Shown: piece by piece, positions 36,638 through 45,700 of the stretch
Layout of the letters: each line of letters opens with the position of its first letter
Numbering within the stretch: position 1 is the first letter of the stretch
Assembly: GCA_019423745.1 (NCBI GenBank)
Contig: JAHZAV010000011.1
Coordinates: 1 to 64,000, forward strand
DNA length: 64,000 nt
Direction of reading: 5' to 3'
Source of the DNA: Lachnospiraceae bacterium
GTDB taxonomy: Bacteria; Bacillota; Clostridia; Lachnospirales; Lachnospiraceae
Position numbers and translations under genes: made by a program
The notes under the pieces: model-generated
The model's database searches: none
What the model was told of the DNA's origin: nothing
What the model saw: the letters and a program-made list of their open reading frames with translations, nothing else

Positions 36638-37345
36638 ATGGCTGGTTATAAACGCGCATTCAGGAAGGCGTTCCCCTATACGATACCTGTGTTGACGGGA
36701 TATCTGTTTATCGGGATCGCCTTTGGCGTTATGTATGCAGAAAAAGGATATTCCTTTTTATGGGCAATATTAATGAGCATGCTTGTGTATGCAGGATCAG
36801 GGCAATATCTGGCAGTGAACTTTTTTGTGCCGGGTATTTCTTTTGTACAAGTAATTTTCATGACTTTAATGGTAAATATTCGACATATATTTTATGGGAT
36901 ATCATTGCTTGATAAATTTAATCAGATGGGGAAAAAAAGATGGTATATGATTTTCGGACTGACAGACGAAACATATTCCCTTTTGTGTACTACCAAAATA
37001 CCAGAAGGTGTGGAGGAAGAAAAGTTTCTATTTGCTATTTCCATTATGAATCAGTCATATTGGGTAATTGGTTCTGCCATCGGAGGACTTGCCGGATCAC
37101 TTTTGCCGTTTAATTCAGAAGGCATCGACTTTGCGATGACAGCATTGTTTGTTGTGATTTTTGTAGAGCAGTGGATGGATGCTAAAAATCGGATTCCGGA
37201 AATCATAGGTGTAGTATCAGCATTTCTTTGCCTGCAAATATTCGGGGCAGATAGTTTTGTACTGCCGTCAATGATTCTCATTATAATCATTTTGTTTGTC
37301 GGACGTCGGAAACTGGATGAGAAGGAGGTGGCAAGATGCCGTTAA
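36638..37345 (+). CDS. azlC: AzlC-family branched-chain amino acid exporter, large subunit
   Basis: AzlC and AzlD together form a branched-chain amino acid exporter (BrnFE type). The 235-residue protein has multiple membrane helices and the family segments GYLFIGIAFGVMYAEKG and MVNIRHIFYGISL. The start follows AAAGGAAGG. It overlaps azlD by 10 bases, the conserved gene pair. CodY control seen in Bacillus is not visible here: no AATTTTCWGAAAATT box lies just upstream. Confidence 0.92.
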   Translation: MAGYKRAFRKAFPYTIPVLTGYLFIGIAFGVMYAEKGYSFLWAILMSMLVYAGSGQYLAVNFFVPGISFVQVIFMTLMVNIRHIFYGISLLDKFNQMGKKRWYMIFGLTDETYSLLCTTKIPEGVEEEKFLFAISIMNQSYWVIGSAIGGLAGSLLPFNSEGIDFAMTALFVVIFVEQWMDAKNRIPEIIGVVSAFLCLQIFGADSFVLPSMILIIIILFVGRRKLDEKEVARCR

Positions 37346-37668
37346 GCGCAGGGTTATCGCTTATTATTATTCTTCTTGTGGCGGCAACTACTTTTGCTAC
37401 AAGAGTTGTTCCCTTCCTTATTTTTCCGAAAGGGAAGGAGATACCGGATGTGGTTCGGTATCTTGGAAAGGTGCTGACGCCGGCAGTGATCGGTATGCTT
37501 GTGGTGTATTGTCTAAGGTCTGCACCTGTTGTAGAGACACCTCATGGTATACCGGAGGGAGTGGCTGTCCTCGTAACAGCTGTACTTCACGTTTGGAAGA
37601 GAAATAATCTTTTGAGCATTGGAGTGGGGACTGTACTTTATATGGTATTGATTCAGATGTTCTTTTAG
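37336..37668 (+). CDS. azlD: AzlD-family branched-chain amino acid exporter, small subunit
   Basis: This 110-residue protein has four hydrophobic segments and the typical AzlD start LIIILLVAATTFATRVVPFL, given here as LIIILLVAAT and TFATRVVPFL. It follows AAGGAGGTGG and begins inside azlC, so the subunits are translationally coupled. A terminator follows. Confidence 0.92.
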   Translation: MPLSAGLSLIIILLVAATTFATRVVPFLIFPKGKEIPDVVRYLGKVLTPAVIGMLVVYCLRSAPVVETPHGIPEGVAVLVTAVLHVWKRNNLLSIGVGTVLYMVLIQMFF

Positions 37669-37675
37669 AAATAAG

Positions 37676-37726
37676 AAAAGGCATATGACAAACTGCAGAG
37701 AATACTGCAGAAGTCATATGCCTTTT
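37676..37726. terminator. Bidirectional terminator between azlD and the ABC permease gene
   Basis: AAAAGGCATATGAC (37676-37689) is complementary to GTCATATGCCTTTT (37713-37726). An inner CTGCAG/CTGCAG stem lies in the loop. It lies between convergent genes. Confidence 0.85.
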
Positions 37727-37738
37727 GTGTGTCCCGGA

Positions 37739-38557
37739 TTAGCTTAAATTGATTTTTTTCTTCATAATAAGATAGGATACGATATAAAGTACAATAGTAA
37801 ATATTATTTCCAGGGCAAAAGAGAGATTCAATATGCGTATCATATAAGAAGCAAATGTAATGTCAGCGCTGCCGGAAACACCTATTACAAGGTTGTTGGT
37901 TAACAGATCATAAATTCCCATTAGTACAGTGGCTGCTATAGATGAGATAGTTGTAATGATAAAATAGCATACGACTGCGCCTAGTACTTTGTGGCCATTG
38001 AAAAGCTGCCCCAGTATAATCGCTGCCTGTGTAGAGACAACGTTGGCGAGAGAACCGATAATGGTTAGTACTACCATGTAAAACAAAAAGAAATAAAAAC
38101 TGCTTTGTCCCGAAAATCCTAACAGATGGAGTAATTCACCCCAGTGGGAAGAAAGGAAATTTGTAAGTGGCGGGACCGCAATCAGGATCGTTGCACACAA
38201 ATAGAGAATGAAGCTGTCGATGATGCACCAGATAGTTCCGGAAAGGGTTTTGGACAATAAGTGCATTCCTCTTGTAACAGGAAGTGTATTTGTGAGATAT
38301 CCCTCATCAGAAAACAGATTTTTGTAAAATCTGACGGCTATCACAATGATAGTACCCAGTGAAGCACCTACAAAAAGAATGATGTATATAGTTAAAGTCA
38401 GAGCAATAAGTAACTCGTCAATATCATCTATTTCATAGGGAATTCTACTGGTCAGGAATATACGTCCAAGTATGGAGAATACAAGCAGGAAAGCATGAAT
38501 AACGATCAGAAACCTGGTTGTGGATTTTAAATCATACCGAATAAGTCTGCCTAACAT
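37739..38557 (-). CDS. ABC transporter permease (YtrC/D-like)
   Basis: This 272-residue integral membrane protein has about six hydrophobic segments. The N terminus MLGRLIRYDLKSTTR and the FYKNLFSDEGYLTNTLPV loop are typical of ABC-2-like permeases found next to YtrA-type regulators. It overlaps the ATPase gene by seven bases. Substrate is unknown; such systems often respond to cell-wall antibiotics or export peptides. Confidence 0.85.
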   Translation of the reverse strand: MLGRLIRYDLKSTTRFLIVIHAFLLVFSILGRIFLTSRIPYEIDDIDELLIALTLTIYIILFVGASLGTIIVIAVRFYKNLFSDEGYLTNTLPVTRGMHLLSKTLSGTIWCIIDSFILYLCATILIAVPPLTNFLSSHWGELLHLLGFSGQSSFYFFLFYMVVLTIIGSLANVVSTQAAIILGQLFNGHKVLGAVVCYFIITTISSIAATVLMGIYDLLTNNLVIGVSGSADITFASYMIRILNLSFALEIIFTIVLYIVSYLIMKKKINLS

Positions 38558-39252
38558 CTGAACACCTCCCGGAATAACGCATCTACAGATTTGCCTTGAT
38601 TCATGCGGATTTCATCAACCGTTGCATTGAGTACAACCTGGCCTTGCTTTAAAAAGAGAACCCGGTCCAAAATGTTTTCAATATCTGTGATGAGATGCGT
38701 AGAAATCAGAATGGTTGCGTTTTCGTTATAATTAGTTAATATGGTCTGGAGAATATAGTCTCTGGCAGCAGGATCCACTCCGCCGATAGGTTCATCCAGT
38801 ACGTACAGCTGTGCATCACGGCTCATGACTAGGGCCAGCTGAACTTTTTCTTTTGTTCCTTTGGACAGTGTACGCATGCGAGCGTTCATATCGATTTCCA
38901 AATCTGTCATCATGTGGTAAGCACGGTCAGAAACAAAGTTTTCATAAAAATCTGAAAAATAGGAAATGATATCCTTAATCTTCATGGAAGGATCCAGATA
39001 GGTCCGCTCTGGAAGATAGGATACAATTTTCTTTGTTTCAACTCCGGGTGTCATTCCATCAATAAGAACCTGGCCCTCGGTAGGAATTAAGAGATCATTG
39101 ATCAGCTTAATCAGAGTAGTCTTTCCACTTCCATTTGGCCCCAATAGACCGATGATCTGTCCCCGTTCCAGAACCAGATTCAGATTCGTAAGGGCATTGA
39201 CGTGGTTGTTATATTGTTTGGTGAGCCCTTTGCATTCTAAAATCGGCTTCAT
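38551..39252 (-). CDS. ABC transporter ATP-binding protein
   Basis: This 233-residue ATPase has Walker A GLLGPNGSGKTT, signature motif LSKGTKEKVQ and Walker B QLYVLDEPIGG followed by the H-loop STHLITD. It powers the adjacent permease. It starts two bases after the stop of the GntR-type regulator, so the three minus-strand genes form one operon. Closest in kind to YtrB-type ATPases. Confidence 0.92.
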   Translation of the reverse strand: MKPILECKGLTKQYNNHVNALTNLNLVLERGQIIGLLGPNGSGKTTLIKLINDLLIPTEGQVLIDGMTPGVETKKIVSYLPERTYLDPSMKIKDIISYFSDFYENFVSDRAYHMMTDLEIDMNARMRTLSKGTKEKVQLALVMSRDAQLYVLDEPIGGVDPAARDYILQTILTNYNENATILISTHLITDIENILDRVLFLKQGQVVLNATVDEIRMNQGKSVDALFREVFRC

Positions 39253-39254
39253 AG

Positions 39255-39623
39255 TTAGTTTTCCCCCTTTATAGCATCCTGAAGTAATGAAAGAGTCTCT
39301 TCGTCCTGAAATCCGAGACTGCGCATTTTTTCAAAAAATTCGCTAATGTAACTAGTAGCCTGATCCTGTTTCATCTTTTTCAACATGGTTTCATCCTCCG
39401 TTATAAACCGTCCGCTTGTTCGCTGGGCATACACAAGTCCGCTGCGCTCCAGTTCAGAGAGAGCTTTTTGCATTGTGTTTGGATTTACAGCAGCTTCCAC
39501 TGCAAGATCCCGGACGGAAGGAAGTTTATCACCAGGTTTATAAACTCCGGAAATAATATCCCGTTGGATGCGTTCCATAAGCTGCACATAAATCGGCCGG
39601 TCGTTATCTAATTCCCATGGCAT
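39255..39623 (-). CDS. GntR-family (YtrA-type) transcriptional regulator
   Basis: This 122-residue repressor has an N-terminal winged helix (RPIYVQLMERIQRDII, KLPSVRDLAVEAAVNPNTMQ) and a short YtrA-type tail without ligand domain. It leads an operon with the ATPase and permease. The ATG at 39623 is preferred because GAGGTG at 39636-39631 is correctly spaced; an in-frame GTG at 39632 would overlap that site. Its own promoter region contains a palindrome that is a likely autoregulatory operator. Confidence 0.9.
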   Translation of the reverse strand: MPWELDNDRPIYVQLMERIQRDIISGVYKPGDKLPSVRDLAVEAAVNPNTMQKALSELERSGLVYAQRTSGRFITEDETMLKKMKQDQATSYISEFFEKMRSLGFQDEETLSLLQDAIKGEN

Positions 39624-39664
39624 GCATGTCACCTCGTTTCTCTATATCATATGATACTTAGTGA

Positions 39665-39711
39665 ATGTATTAACTATATAATACAATAATACATAATTGA
39701 AAAATTGTCAA
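39665..39711 (-). promoter_or_regulatory. Promoter with candidate YtrA-type operator
   Basis: On the minus strand, TTGACA (39711-39706), 17 nt, TATTGT (39688-39683). A perfect inverted repeat ATGTATTA (39665-39672) and TAATACAT (39687-39694), with 14 bases between, overlaps the -10 box. Repression by the adjacent GntR-type protein is inferred. Confidence 0.7.
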
Positions 39712-39718
39712 TAGAAAG

Positions 39719-39736
39719 GCCGGCTTATTTGCCGGC
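39719..39736 (-). terminator. Short terminator at the end of endonuclease IV
   Basis: GCCGGC (39719-39724) pairs with GCCGGC (39731-39736) around ATAAAT/TTATTT. On the minus strand CTTTCT follows. The gene's TAA lies in the loop, and the structure directly abuts the -35 box of the next operon. Confidence 0.6.
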
Positions 39737-40621
39737 GATTTCTTCTTGAAGATGGGCATTGAAATGCCCGGATTTTAACATTTGTATTTCTTCCTTATAA
39801 GGTGGATAAGATTTCTTCGGATTTTCAGAAGAGGGGATATAAGGAGTTTCAAGAATTTTGGGGATATTTTTAAAATCAGGATGATGGACAATGGCATGAA
39901 GGGCATCAAAACCAAGGGTACCAAATCCAATATTGGCATGTCGGTCCTTGTGTGCCCCGATAGGGTTTTTACTGTCATTAATGTGGAAAACAGCTATTTG
40001 ATCCTTGCCTAGAATACGGTCAAATTCATCGATGACTCCATCAAAATTATTTTTAATATCATATCCACTATCGCTTACATGACAAGTATCAAAACATACC
40101 CGAAGTTTGTCATTATATACAACGCCATCGTATATGCGGGCAAGCTCCTCAAAATTACGGCCAATTTCTGTACCTTTTCCAGCCATGGTTTCTAAAGCAA
40201 TATTTACTTCTGTTTCCCGGGTAAGGATGTGATTCAGACCGCGAATGATCTGAGCAGTACCGGCGGCAAGTCCGGCTCCTACATGAGCACCAGGGTGAAG
40301 GATTAGCGTAGAACTTTTGCATGCAGCCGTACGGGTAAGCTCCAAAGCTAAAAACTCTTCGGCCAGTTCATAAGTTTCCGGTTTGACGGTGTTTGCAAGA
40401 TTTATTATATAAGGGGCATGGACAATGATTTGTTCGATTCCATGTTCTTCCATATATTTCCATGCCGGATCAATATTAAGCTCGCTGATATCCCGGCGTT
40501 TTGTGTTCTGCGGGGCTCCGGTGTAGAACATGAAAGTGCTGGCACCATAAGAAACAGCCTCTTTTGCAGAACCAAGGAGCATTTCCTTTCCACTCATTCC
40601 TACATGAGAACCAATGATCAT
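39725..40621 (-). CDS. nfo: Endonuclease IV
   Basis: Nfo cuts DNA 5' to abasic sites in base-excision repair. The 298-residue protein is an AP-endonuclease TIM barrel with the zinc-ligand motifs [35 protein letters not shown] and the C-terminal [11 protein letters not shown] and ILETPY. Full length and intact. It complements the glycosylases at 1927 and 51184. It faces away from argS. Confidence 0.96.
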   Translation of the reverse strand: MIIGSHVGMSGKEMLLGSAKEAVSYGASTFMFYTGAPQNTKRRDISELNIDPAWKYMEEHGIEQIIVHAPYIINLANTVKPETYELAEEFLALELTRTAACKSSTLILHPGAHVGAGLAAGTAQIIRGLNHILTRETEVNIALETMAGKGTEIGRNFEELARIYDGVVYNDKLRVCFDTCHVSDSGYDIKNNFDGVIDEFDRILGKDQIAVFHINDSKNPIGAHKDRHANIGFGTLGFDALHAIVHHPDFKNIPKILETPYIPSSENPKKSYPPYKEEIQMLKSGHFNAHLQEEIAGK

Positions 40622-40746
40622 AACATTCCTTCTTTCTACTGTTTTATTTTCCCTCTAAAGCATAAATTCAAAGGGAGATGTATATCAACGCTAGCATAAT
40701 TTTATAAAAATGGCAAGGAAAAAACGAGTTTGTCAAAAGAGAGATG

Positions 40747-40775
40747 TTGAGAGAAAAGGGGAATTATGGTAGACT
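40747..40775 (+). promoter_or_regulatory. Probable SigA promoter of argS
   Basis: TTGAGA at 40747-40752, 17 nt, TAGACT at 40770-40775. The leader of about 90 nt to argS shows no T-box bulge or terminator. Confidence 0.6.
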
Positions 40776-40872
40776 GTAAAATGAATTAAAAGGCATTGTA
40801 ATAAGAAACGGCAGATGAAGTGGCGGAAATTCGTTGCTATGAAGCCGATGAAATATGAATGGAGGAAAAAAG

Positions 40873-42639
40873 ATGAGAAAGCTTTTGGATATGATAACAG
40901 AGGAGATGGAAGAAGCTTTTGAAAAAGCAGGGTATGACAGGGCTTATGCAAAAGTAACATTGTCAAATCGTCCGGATTTGTGCGAATACCAGTGTAATGG
41001 GGCAATGGCAGGGGCTAAAACGTACAAAAAAGCACCGATTATGATTGCAAAAGATGTGGTATCTCAAATTGGAAATGAAGGCTGTGTTTCCGAGGCGGAA
41101 GCAGTTAATCCTGGATTTATTAATCTGAAAATAAATGATAAATATCTGGCATCTTATCTGAATGATATGGCCGAAGAGGACACTCTTGGTCTGGAAAAGA
41201 CAGAAAAACCGGAGATGATCGTCATTGATTACGGCGGACCAAATGTGGCAAAGCCTCTCCATGTAGGACATCTTAGATCAGCAATTATTGGAGAAAGTGT
41301 AAAGAGAATTTGCAGAGCCATGGGCCATAAAGTGCTTGGAGATATTCATATGGGGGATTGGGGATATCAGATGGGTCTGATTATTACAGAGTTGAAGAAG
41401 CGGCAGCCCAATCTTCCTTATTTCGATGAGAATTTCCAGGGAGAATATCCAAGTGAGGCACCATTTACGATTGGGGAACTGGAAGAGATCTATCCTACAG
41501 CAAGCGCCTATGCCAAAGAACATGAGGAGTACAGAGAAGAAGCATTGCATGCTACCTATTTACTTCAGAACGGACACAGAGGATATACTGCCATCTGGAA
41601 ACATATTATGCAGGTTTCAGTGACGGATTTGAAGAAAAATTATGCTAATTTAAATGTAGATTTTGATTTGTGGAAAGGGGAGGCAGATGCACAGGCATAC
41701 ATCCCGGATATGATTGAAAGGCTGAAAGAAGAAGGGTTCGCAAGAATAGACGAAGGGGCGCTTGTCATTGATGTAAAAGAGGAAACGGACACAAAAGAAA
41801 TTCCTCCATGTATGATCCAGAAATCAGACGGTGCTTCTTTGTATGGAACAACAGATCTTGCTACGTTGGTTCAGAGGGAGAAAGATTATCATCCGGATCA
41901 GGTGATTTATGTAGTAGATAAACGTCAGGAACTCCATTTTACACAGGTATTTAGGGCTGCAAAAAAGACAGGAATTGTTCCAGAGGAGACAAGGCTTCGT
42001 TTTCTTGGATTCGGTACAATGAATGGCAAAGATGGTAAGCCATTTAAAACAAGAGAAGGGGGCGTTATGCGCCTGGAAAACCTGATTCGCGAAATCAATG
42101 AAGAGATGTACCGTAAAATAACAGATAACCGGACAGTTAGTGATGAAGAAGCAAAGGAGACAGCTAGAATTGTAGGAATGTCTGCTATTAAGTACGGTGA
42201 TTTATCTAATCAGGCAAGTAAAGATTATGTATTTGATGTTGACCGATTTACTTCATTTGAAGGAAATACAGGTCCATATATTCTGTATACTATTGTGCGA
42301 ATTAAATCCATTCTTCATAAGTACGAGGAAATGGGAAAGGCTCTTACCGGCCTTGCAGTCAGCGGTGCTCACAGTGACAGTGAAAAGGCACTTATGTTGG
42401 AAATTGCAAAATACAATGCGGTTATGGAGACGGCGTATGAAGAGACGGCACCCCATAAAATCTGCGCATATATTTATGATCTTGCAAATGCGTTCAATCG
42501 TTTCTATCATGAAACAAAAATTTTGGCTGAAGAGGATGAGAAGGTACAGGAAAGCTACATTGCCCTTCTGATTCTGACCAAGAGAGTTCTGGAGGCATGT
42601 ATAGATATACTTGGCTTTGAGGCACCGGAAAGGATGTAG
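40873..42639 (+). CDS. argS: Arginyl-tRNA synthetase
   Basis: ArgRS charges tRNA-Arg and needs the tRNA for amino-acid activation. The 588-residue protein has an N-terminal Add1 domain and the class I HIGH-type motif AKPLHVGHLRSA (HVGH). The TREGGVMRL region stands in place of a strict KMSKS, and a C-terminal DALR anticodon domain is present (GPYILYTIVRIKSIL to the end). ATG at 40873 follows ATGGAGGAAAA; the in-frame ATG at 40855 contains that site. The alanyl-tRNA editing gene starts eight bases after its stop. Confidence 0.96.
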   Translation: MRKLLDMITEEMEEAFEKAGYDRAYAKVTLSNRPDLCEYQCNGAMAGAKTYKKAPIMIAKDVVSQIGNEGCVSEAEAVNPGFINLKINDKYLASYLNDMAEEDTLGLEKTEKPEMIVIDYGGPNVAKPLHVGHLRSAIIGESVKRICRAMGHKVLGDIHMGDWGYQMGLIITELKKRQPNLPYFDENFQGEYPSEAPFTIGELEEIYPTASAYAKEHEEYREEALHATYLLQNGHRGYTAIWKHIMQVSVTDLKKNYANLNVDFDLWKGEADAQAYIPDMIERLKEEGFARIDEGALVIDVKEETDTKEIPPCMIQKSDGASLYGTTDLATLVQREKDYHPDQVIYVVDKRQELHFTQVFRAAKKTGIVPEETRLRFLGFGTMNGKDGKPFKTREGGVMRLENLIREINEEMYRKITDNRTVSDEEAKETARIVGMSAIKYGDLSNQASKDYVFDVDRFTSFEGNTGPYILYTIVRIKSILHKYEEMGKALTGLAVSGAHSDSEKALMLEIAKYNAVMETAYEETAPHKICAYIYDLANAFNRFYHETKILAEEDEKVQESYIALLILTKRVLEACIDILGFEAPERM

Positions 42640-42646
42640 ACAATAT

Positions 42647-43810
42647 ATGGAGATTGGTCAGACGGAGAAACTTTTTTATCAAGACAGCCACATGAAGGAA
42701 TTTGATGCAAAAGTACTCTCTTGTGAAAAGGATAAAAATGGATACAGCATCATTCTGGATCAGACAGCCTTTTTCCCGGAAGGAGGCGGTCAGTATGCGG
42801 ATACAGGATGGCTGGATGAGGCTGTAGTTTCTGATGTAAGGGAAAAACAGGGAATCATCTGTCATATTACCGACCAGGCATTGGAAGCAGGGAAAATTGT
42901 TCATGGGAAAATAAACTGGGAAGAGCGTTTTGAGAAGATGCAGCAGCATACAGGAGAACATATTGTTTCCGGGCTTGTCCATGCGCGCTTTGGGTACGAT
43001 AATGTGGGCTTTCATTTAGGAAGCGATTACTGCACCATGGATTTTAATGGACCAATTACAATGGAAGAACTGATGGAGATTGAATGGGAGGCTAACAGAG
43101 CAGTGGCTTTAAACCTGGAAGTCCAGACCCTTTATCCGTCAAAACAAGAACTTGCTTCCATGGATTACCGAAGCAAAATTGAGATAGAAGGTCAGGTTAG
43201 AATTGTAAAGATTCCAGGGTTTGATGTCTGTGCCTGCTGTGCGCCTCATGTAAAGAAAACAGGGGAGATTGGCCTGGTTAAGCTGGTAGGCAGAATGAAT
43301 TACAAGGGAGGAGAGCGGATTACCATGTTGTGTGGGTTCCGCGCCCTTAGAGATTATCGGATAAAACAAGAGAATGCAAAAGCGATAGGAAGCCTTTTGT
43401 GTGAAAAAGAAAATGATATTTCAAAGGCAGTGGAAAAACTAAAGGAAGAAAGAGATGACTGGAAAAATAAGGCTGTCTTTATTCAGCAGAAACTTTTAAA
43501 ATATCAGGCAGAAGATATATCAATAAGAGAAGGGGTTACCTGCTTTTTTGACAGTACACTGGAAGGCAATGCACCGAGAGAATTAATGAATGCACTTCTG
43601 GATAGAGGGGCTGCAATTGCAGCGGTATTTGCCGGAAACGAGGAATCTGGTTACCGCTATGTAATTGGAAGTCGGAAAGAAGATGTCCGCCCTCTGGGAA
43701 AAGAGTTGAATGAAAAATTTACCGGCCGGGGCGGTGGAAAACCGGAGATGGTTCAGGGAAGTTTAAGTGGGAAGCAGAATCTTATCGAAGAGTATTTGAA
43801 AACAAGATAA
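42647..43810 (+). CDS. Alanyl-tRNA editing protein (AlaX-like, long form)
   Basis: This 387-residue trans-editing factor should hydrolyse Ser- or Gly-tRNA-Ala. The N-terminal half matches the AlaRS beta-barrel and editing domain, with FFPEGGGQYADTG at 43-55. Zinc ligands are H101 and H105 in QQHTGEH plus C and H in CACCAPH. The C-terminal part is a coiled coil and DHHA1-like domain with GRGGGKPEMVQG. It lacks the aminoacylation core, so it is not AlaRS. The start at 42647 follows AAAGGATG and lies eight bases from argS; a start at 42611 within argS is unlikely. Confidence 0.9.
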   Translation: MEIGQTEKLFYQDSHMKEFDAKVLSCEKDKNGYSIILDQTAFFPEGGGQYADTGWLDEAVVSDVREKQGIICHITDQALEAGKIVHGKINWEERFEKMQQHTGEHIVSGLVHARFGYDNVGFHLGSDYCTMDFNGPITMEELMEIEWEANRAVALNLEVQTLYPSKQELASMDYRSKIEIEGQVRIVKIPGFDVCACCAPHVKKTGEIGLVKLVGRMNYKGGERITMLCGFRALRDYRIKQENAKAIGSLLCEKENDISKAVEKLKEERDDWKNKAVFIQQKLLKYQAEDISIREGVTCFFDSTLEGNAPRELMNALLDRGAAIAAVFAGNEESGYRYVIGSRKEDVRPLGKELNEKFTGRGGGKPEMVQGSLSGKQNLIEEYLKTR

Positions 43811-43813
43811 AAG

Positions 43814-43844
43814 AAAAGGACATGGAAAAAGCCATGTCCTTTTT
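43814..43844. terminator. Terminator after the AlaX-like gene
   Basis: AAAAGGACATGG (43814-43825) pairs with CCATGTCCTTTT (43832-43843). A-rich and T-rich flanks allow use from both sides, as the next gene is convergent. Confidence 0.88.
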
Positions 43845-43867
43845 ACATTTGCGGCTATTATGCTGTT

Positions 43868-44359
43868 TTACAGTTTTATTTTTATGACGTCTACATCCAG
43901 ATCCCACAGAAATTTGTCCAGATCTTTAAAAGACAGGAAAACAGTAGCTGTGTTTTCTAAAGGATGAATCCCAAGGCTTTTACAGCGAGACAGATCTTTG
44001 TCAATGAAAAATTCTACTGCGTGATCTGCATCATTCATAAGGCCGAAAGGTGAAACACTTCCTTGTTTTAAGCCAAGGTACTGTTCCAGGCGTTCCTCGG
44101 AAGCAAAACTTAGATTGCCGGCACCAAGTGCTCGTCCCAGAGATTTTAAATCCACCTTTTTCTTTTCGTCGCAGGTAACAAGGAAATGGCGTTTTCCTTT
44201 GGAATCCCGAAGAAAAAGATTTTTGCACAGGGTACCTTTTTCAGGGAGTCCGAGGCGATCCATATCTTCCATAGTGTGAACAGGTTCATGCTCTACGACT
44301 TCGTATTTAATGCCGAGTTTATTCAGTGCGTCATAAACGCGCTGTTTCTGATCTTCCAT
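43868..44359 (-). CDS. YbaK/ProX-family aminoacyl-tRNA deacylase
   Basis: This 163-residue protein matches the ProX/PrdX branch of the YbaK/ProRS INS-domain superfamily, which removes alanine or cysteine from mischarged tRNA-Pro in trans. Family segments are YEVVEHEPVHTMEDM, CKNLFLRDSKGKRHFLV and GSVSPFGLMNDADH. There is no synthetase core. It is convergent with the AlaX-like gene, so two editing factors are neighbours. The RBS AGGAG precedes the start. Confidence 0.88.
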   Translation of the reverse strand: MEDQKQRVYDALNKLGIKYEVVEHEPVHTMEDMDRLGLPEKGTLCKNLFLRDSKGKRHFLVTCDEKKKVDLKSLGRALGAGNLSFASEERLEQYLGLKQGSVSPFGLMNDADHAVEFFIDKDLSRCKSLGIHPLENTATVFLSFKDLDKFLWDLDVDVIKIKL

Positions 44360-44578
44360 ATTATTAAACTCCTTTCCTGGAAATTCTATTTATTATTATA
44401 TGGCCTAAGGCGAAGAAAGTAAAGAAAATGAAAACGGATTGGGCAGCAGAGTTCAATGGTGGGGAGAGTTTATACTTTTTTAATTGAAACTTTTGTAAAT
44501 GAGCAGTAGAATAAGAAAATCAGAAGATTTGTGCATTGTCACATATTAACTTTTGGAAAGTGAGGAACAAAAATATAT

Positions 44579-45556
44579 ATGAGTAATCCATGGGAAAATC
44601 CCGGAACGGATCCAGGATCCTTTGATTCGGGGCAGGAACGCAAGAAAGATGAACAAAAGAAAGCACCCATGCCTACAATGCCCAGAGTACATAAAAATGG
44701 GGTATGGTATGTCTTTCGGCCTCTGATCATCAAAATTATTGTCAGTATGGTTGTCAGCATGGCGGCTGCAGGATTATACAGCTTTTTTTACATGTCGAAT
44801 CACTATGATGAGGCGATAGGGGCAATGCAGAATCAGGATGCTATGATGAATATGTCGATGACTATAACAGAGCAGATTATGCAGTATACTACATTGCTGG
44901 AAGGGATCAGTGCGTTGATTGTGATTCCTATCATGCTTTTTTTGTTTTATCGTGATAGAAAAAATGAAAAAATTATGGGTATTTTACAAAATAGAAAGGC
45001 TTCCTTATGGAAATATGCAGGTGTGATTGGTATATCTGCTGTTTTGTGTATCGGTATAAATAATCTGATCATTATTGGAAATCTTCAATCTTTGAGTGCA
45101 AGCTATGAGCAAACTTCGGAGGCTCTTTACAGCGCCTCTCTTCCTGTACAGGTGGTTTGTCTCGGTATTTTGGTGCCTATGGCAGAAGAATTGGTATTCC
45201 GTGGAGTAATGTTTAGGCGGATGCGCCAAAGAGCAGGTTTTATGCGTTCGGCAGTTTCTGCATCCCTGATTTTTGCCGTGATTCATGGAAACATGGTTCA
45301 GATACTTTATGCATTTGTAATGGGAATGGTGCTGTGTTATCTGTATGAAAAGTATGGATCCGTTAAGGCTCCTGTGCTGGGGCATATGGTGATGAATCTT
45401 GTTTCCATAGCAGCGACAGAGACAGCGGCGTATGACTGGATGTTACAGCAGCCTGTGAGAATGGGAGTAATCACAGTTGTTTGTGCGGCAGTTGCTTCCA
45501 GTATATTTGTGTTGATGCAGCGTATAGATGAGAAACCGATTCAAGAAATGATTTAA
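44579..45556 (+). CDS. CPBP-family intramembrane metalloprotease
   Basis: This 325-residue membrane protein belongs to the CPBP/CAAX-protease (Abi) family. A proline-rich cytoplasmic N terminus is followed by about eight hydrophobic segments. The family motifs are EELVFRGVMFRR (EExxxR), the FAVIHGN motif and a final HMVMN. These residues form the metal-dependent active site in Rce1-type proteases. Targets are unknown; some relatives protect against self-made bacteriocins, but no bacteriocin gene is nearby. Start follows TGAGGAAC. Confidence 0.88.
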   Translation: MSNPWENPGTDPGSFDSGQERKKDEQKKAPMPTMPRVHKNGVWYVFRPLIIKIIVSMVVSMAAAGLYSFFYMSNHYDEAIGAMQNQDAMMNMSMTITEQIMQYTTLLEGISALIVIPIMLFLFYRDRKNEKIMGILQNRKASLWKYAGVIGISAVLCIGINNLIIIGNLQSLSASYEQTSEALYSASLPVQVVCLGILVPMAEELVFRGVMFRRMRQRAGFMRSAVSASLIFAVIHGNMVQILYAFVMGMVLCYLYEKYGSVKAPVLGHMVMNLVSIAATETAAYDWMLQQPVRMGVITVVCAAVASSIFVLMQRIDEKPIQEMI

Positions 45557-45592
45557 ATATTACGAAATATTACAAAAATATTAAAAATATTA

Positions 45593-45621
45593 TTGAGTTT
45601 TTACATTTTCTATTTTATAAT
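45593..45621 (+). promoter_or_regulatory. SigA promoter of the first NlpC/P60 gene
   Basis: TTGAGT at 45593-45598, 17 nt, TATAAT at 45616-45621. Confidence 0.75.
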
Positions 45622-45700
45622 AGCTTATGTTGAAGTGTGGGGGGAATACAGCAACAGAAAACGACATCAATGGTGAATAATTAAAAGGGATATGGTTAAG

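Noticed and set aside
42647..43810. Truncated alanyl-tRNA synthetase pseudogene
   Set aside because: The length, intact zinc motif and clean start and stop match free-standing AlaX-type editing proteins, with no trace of the catalytic core upstream.
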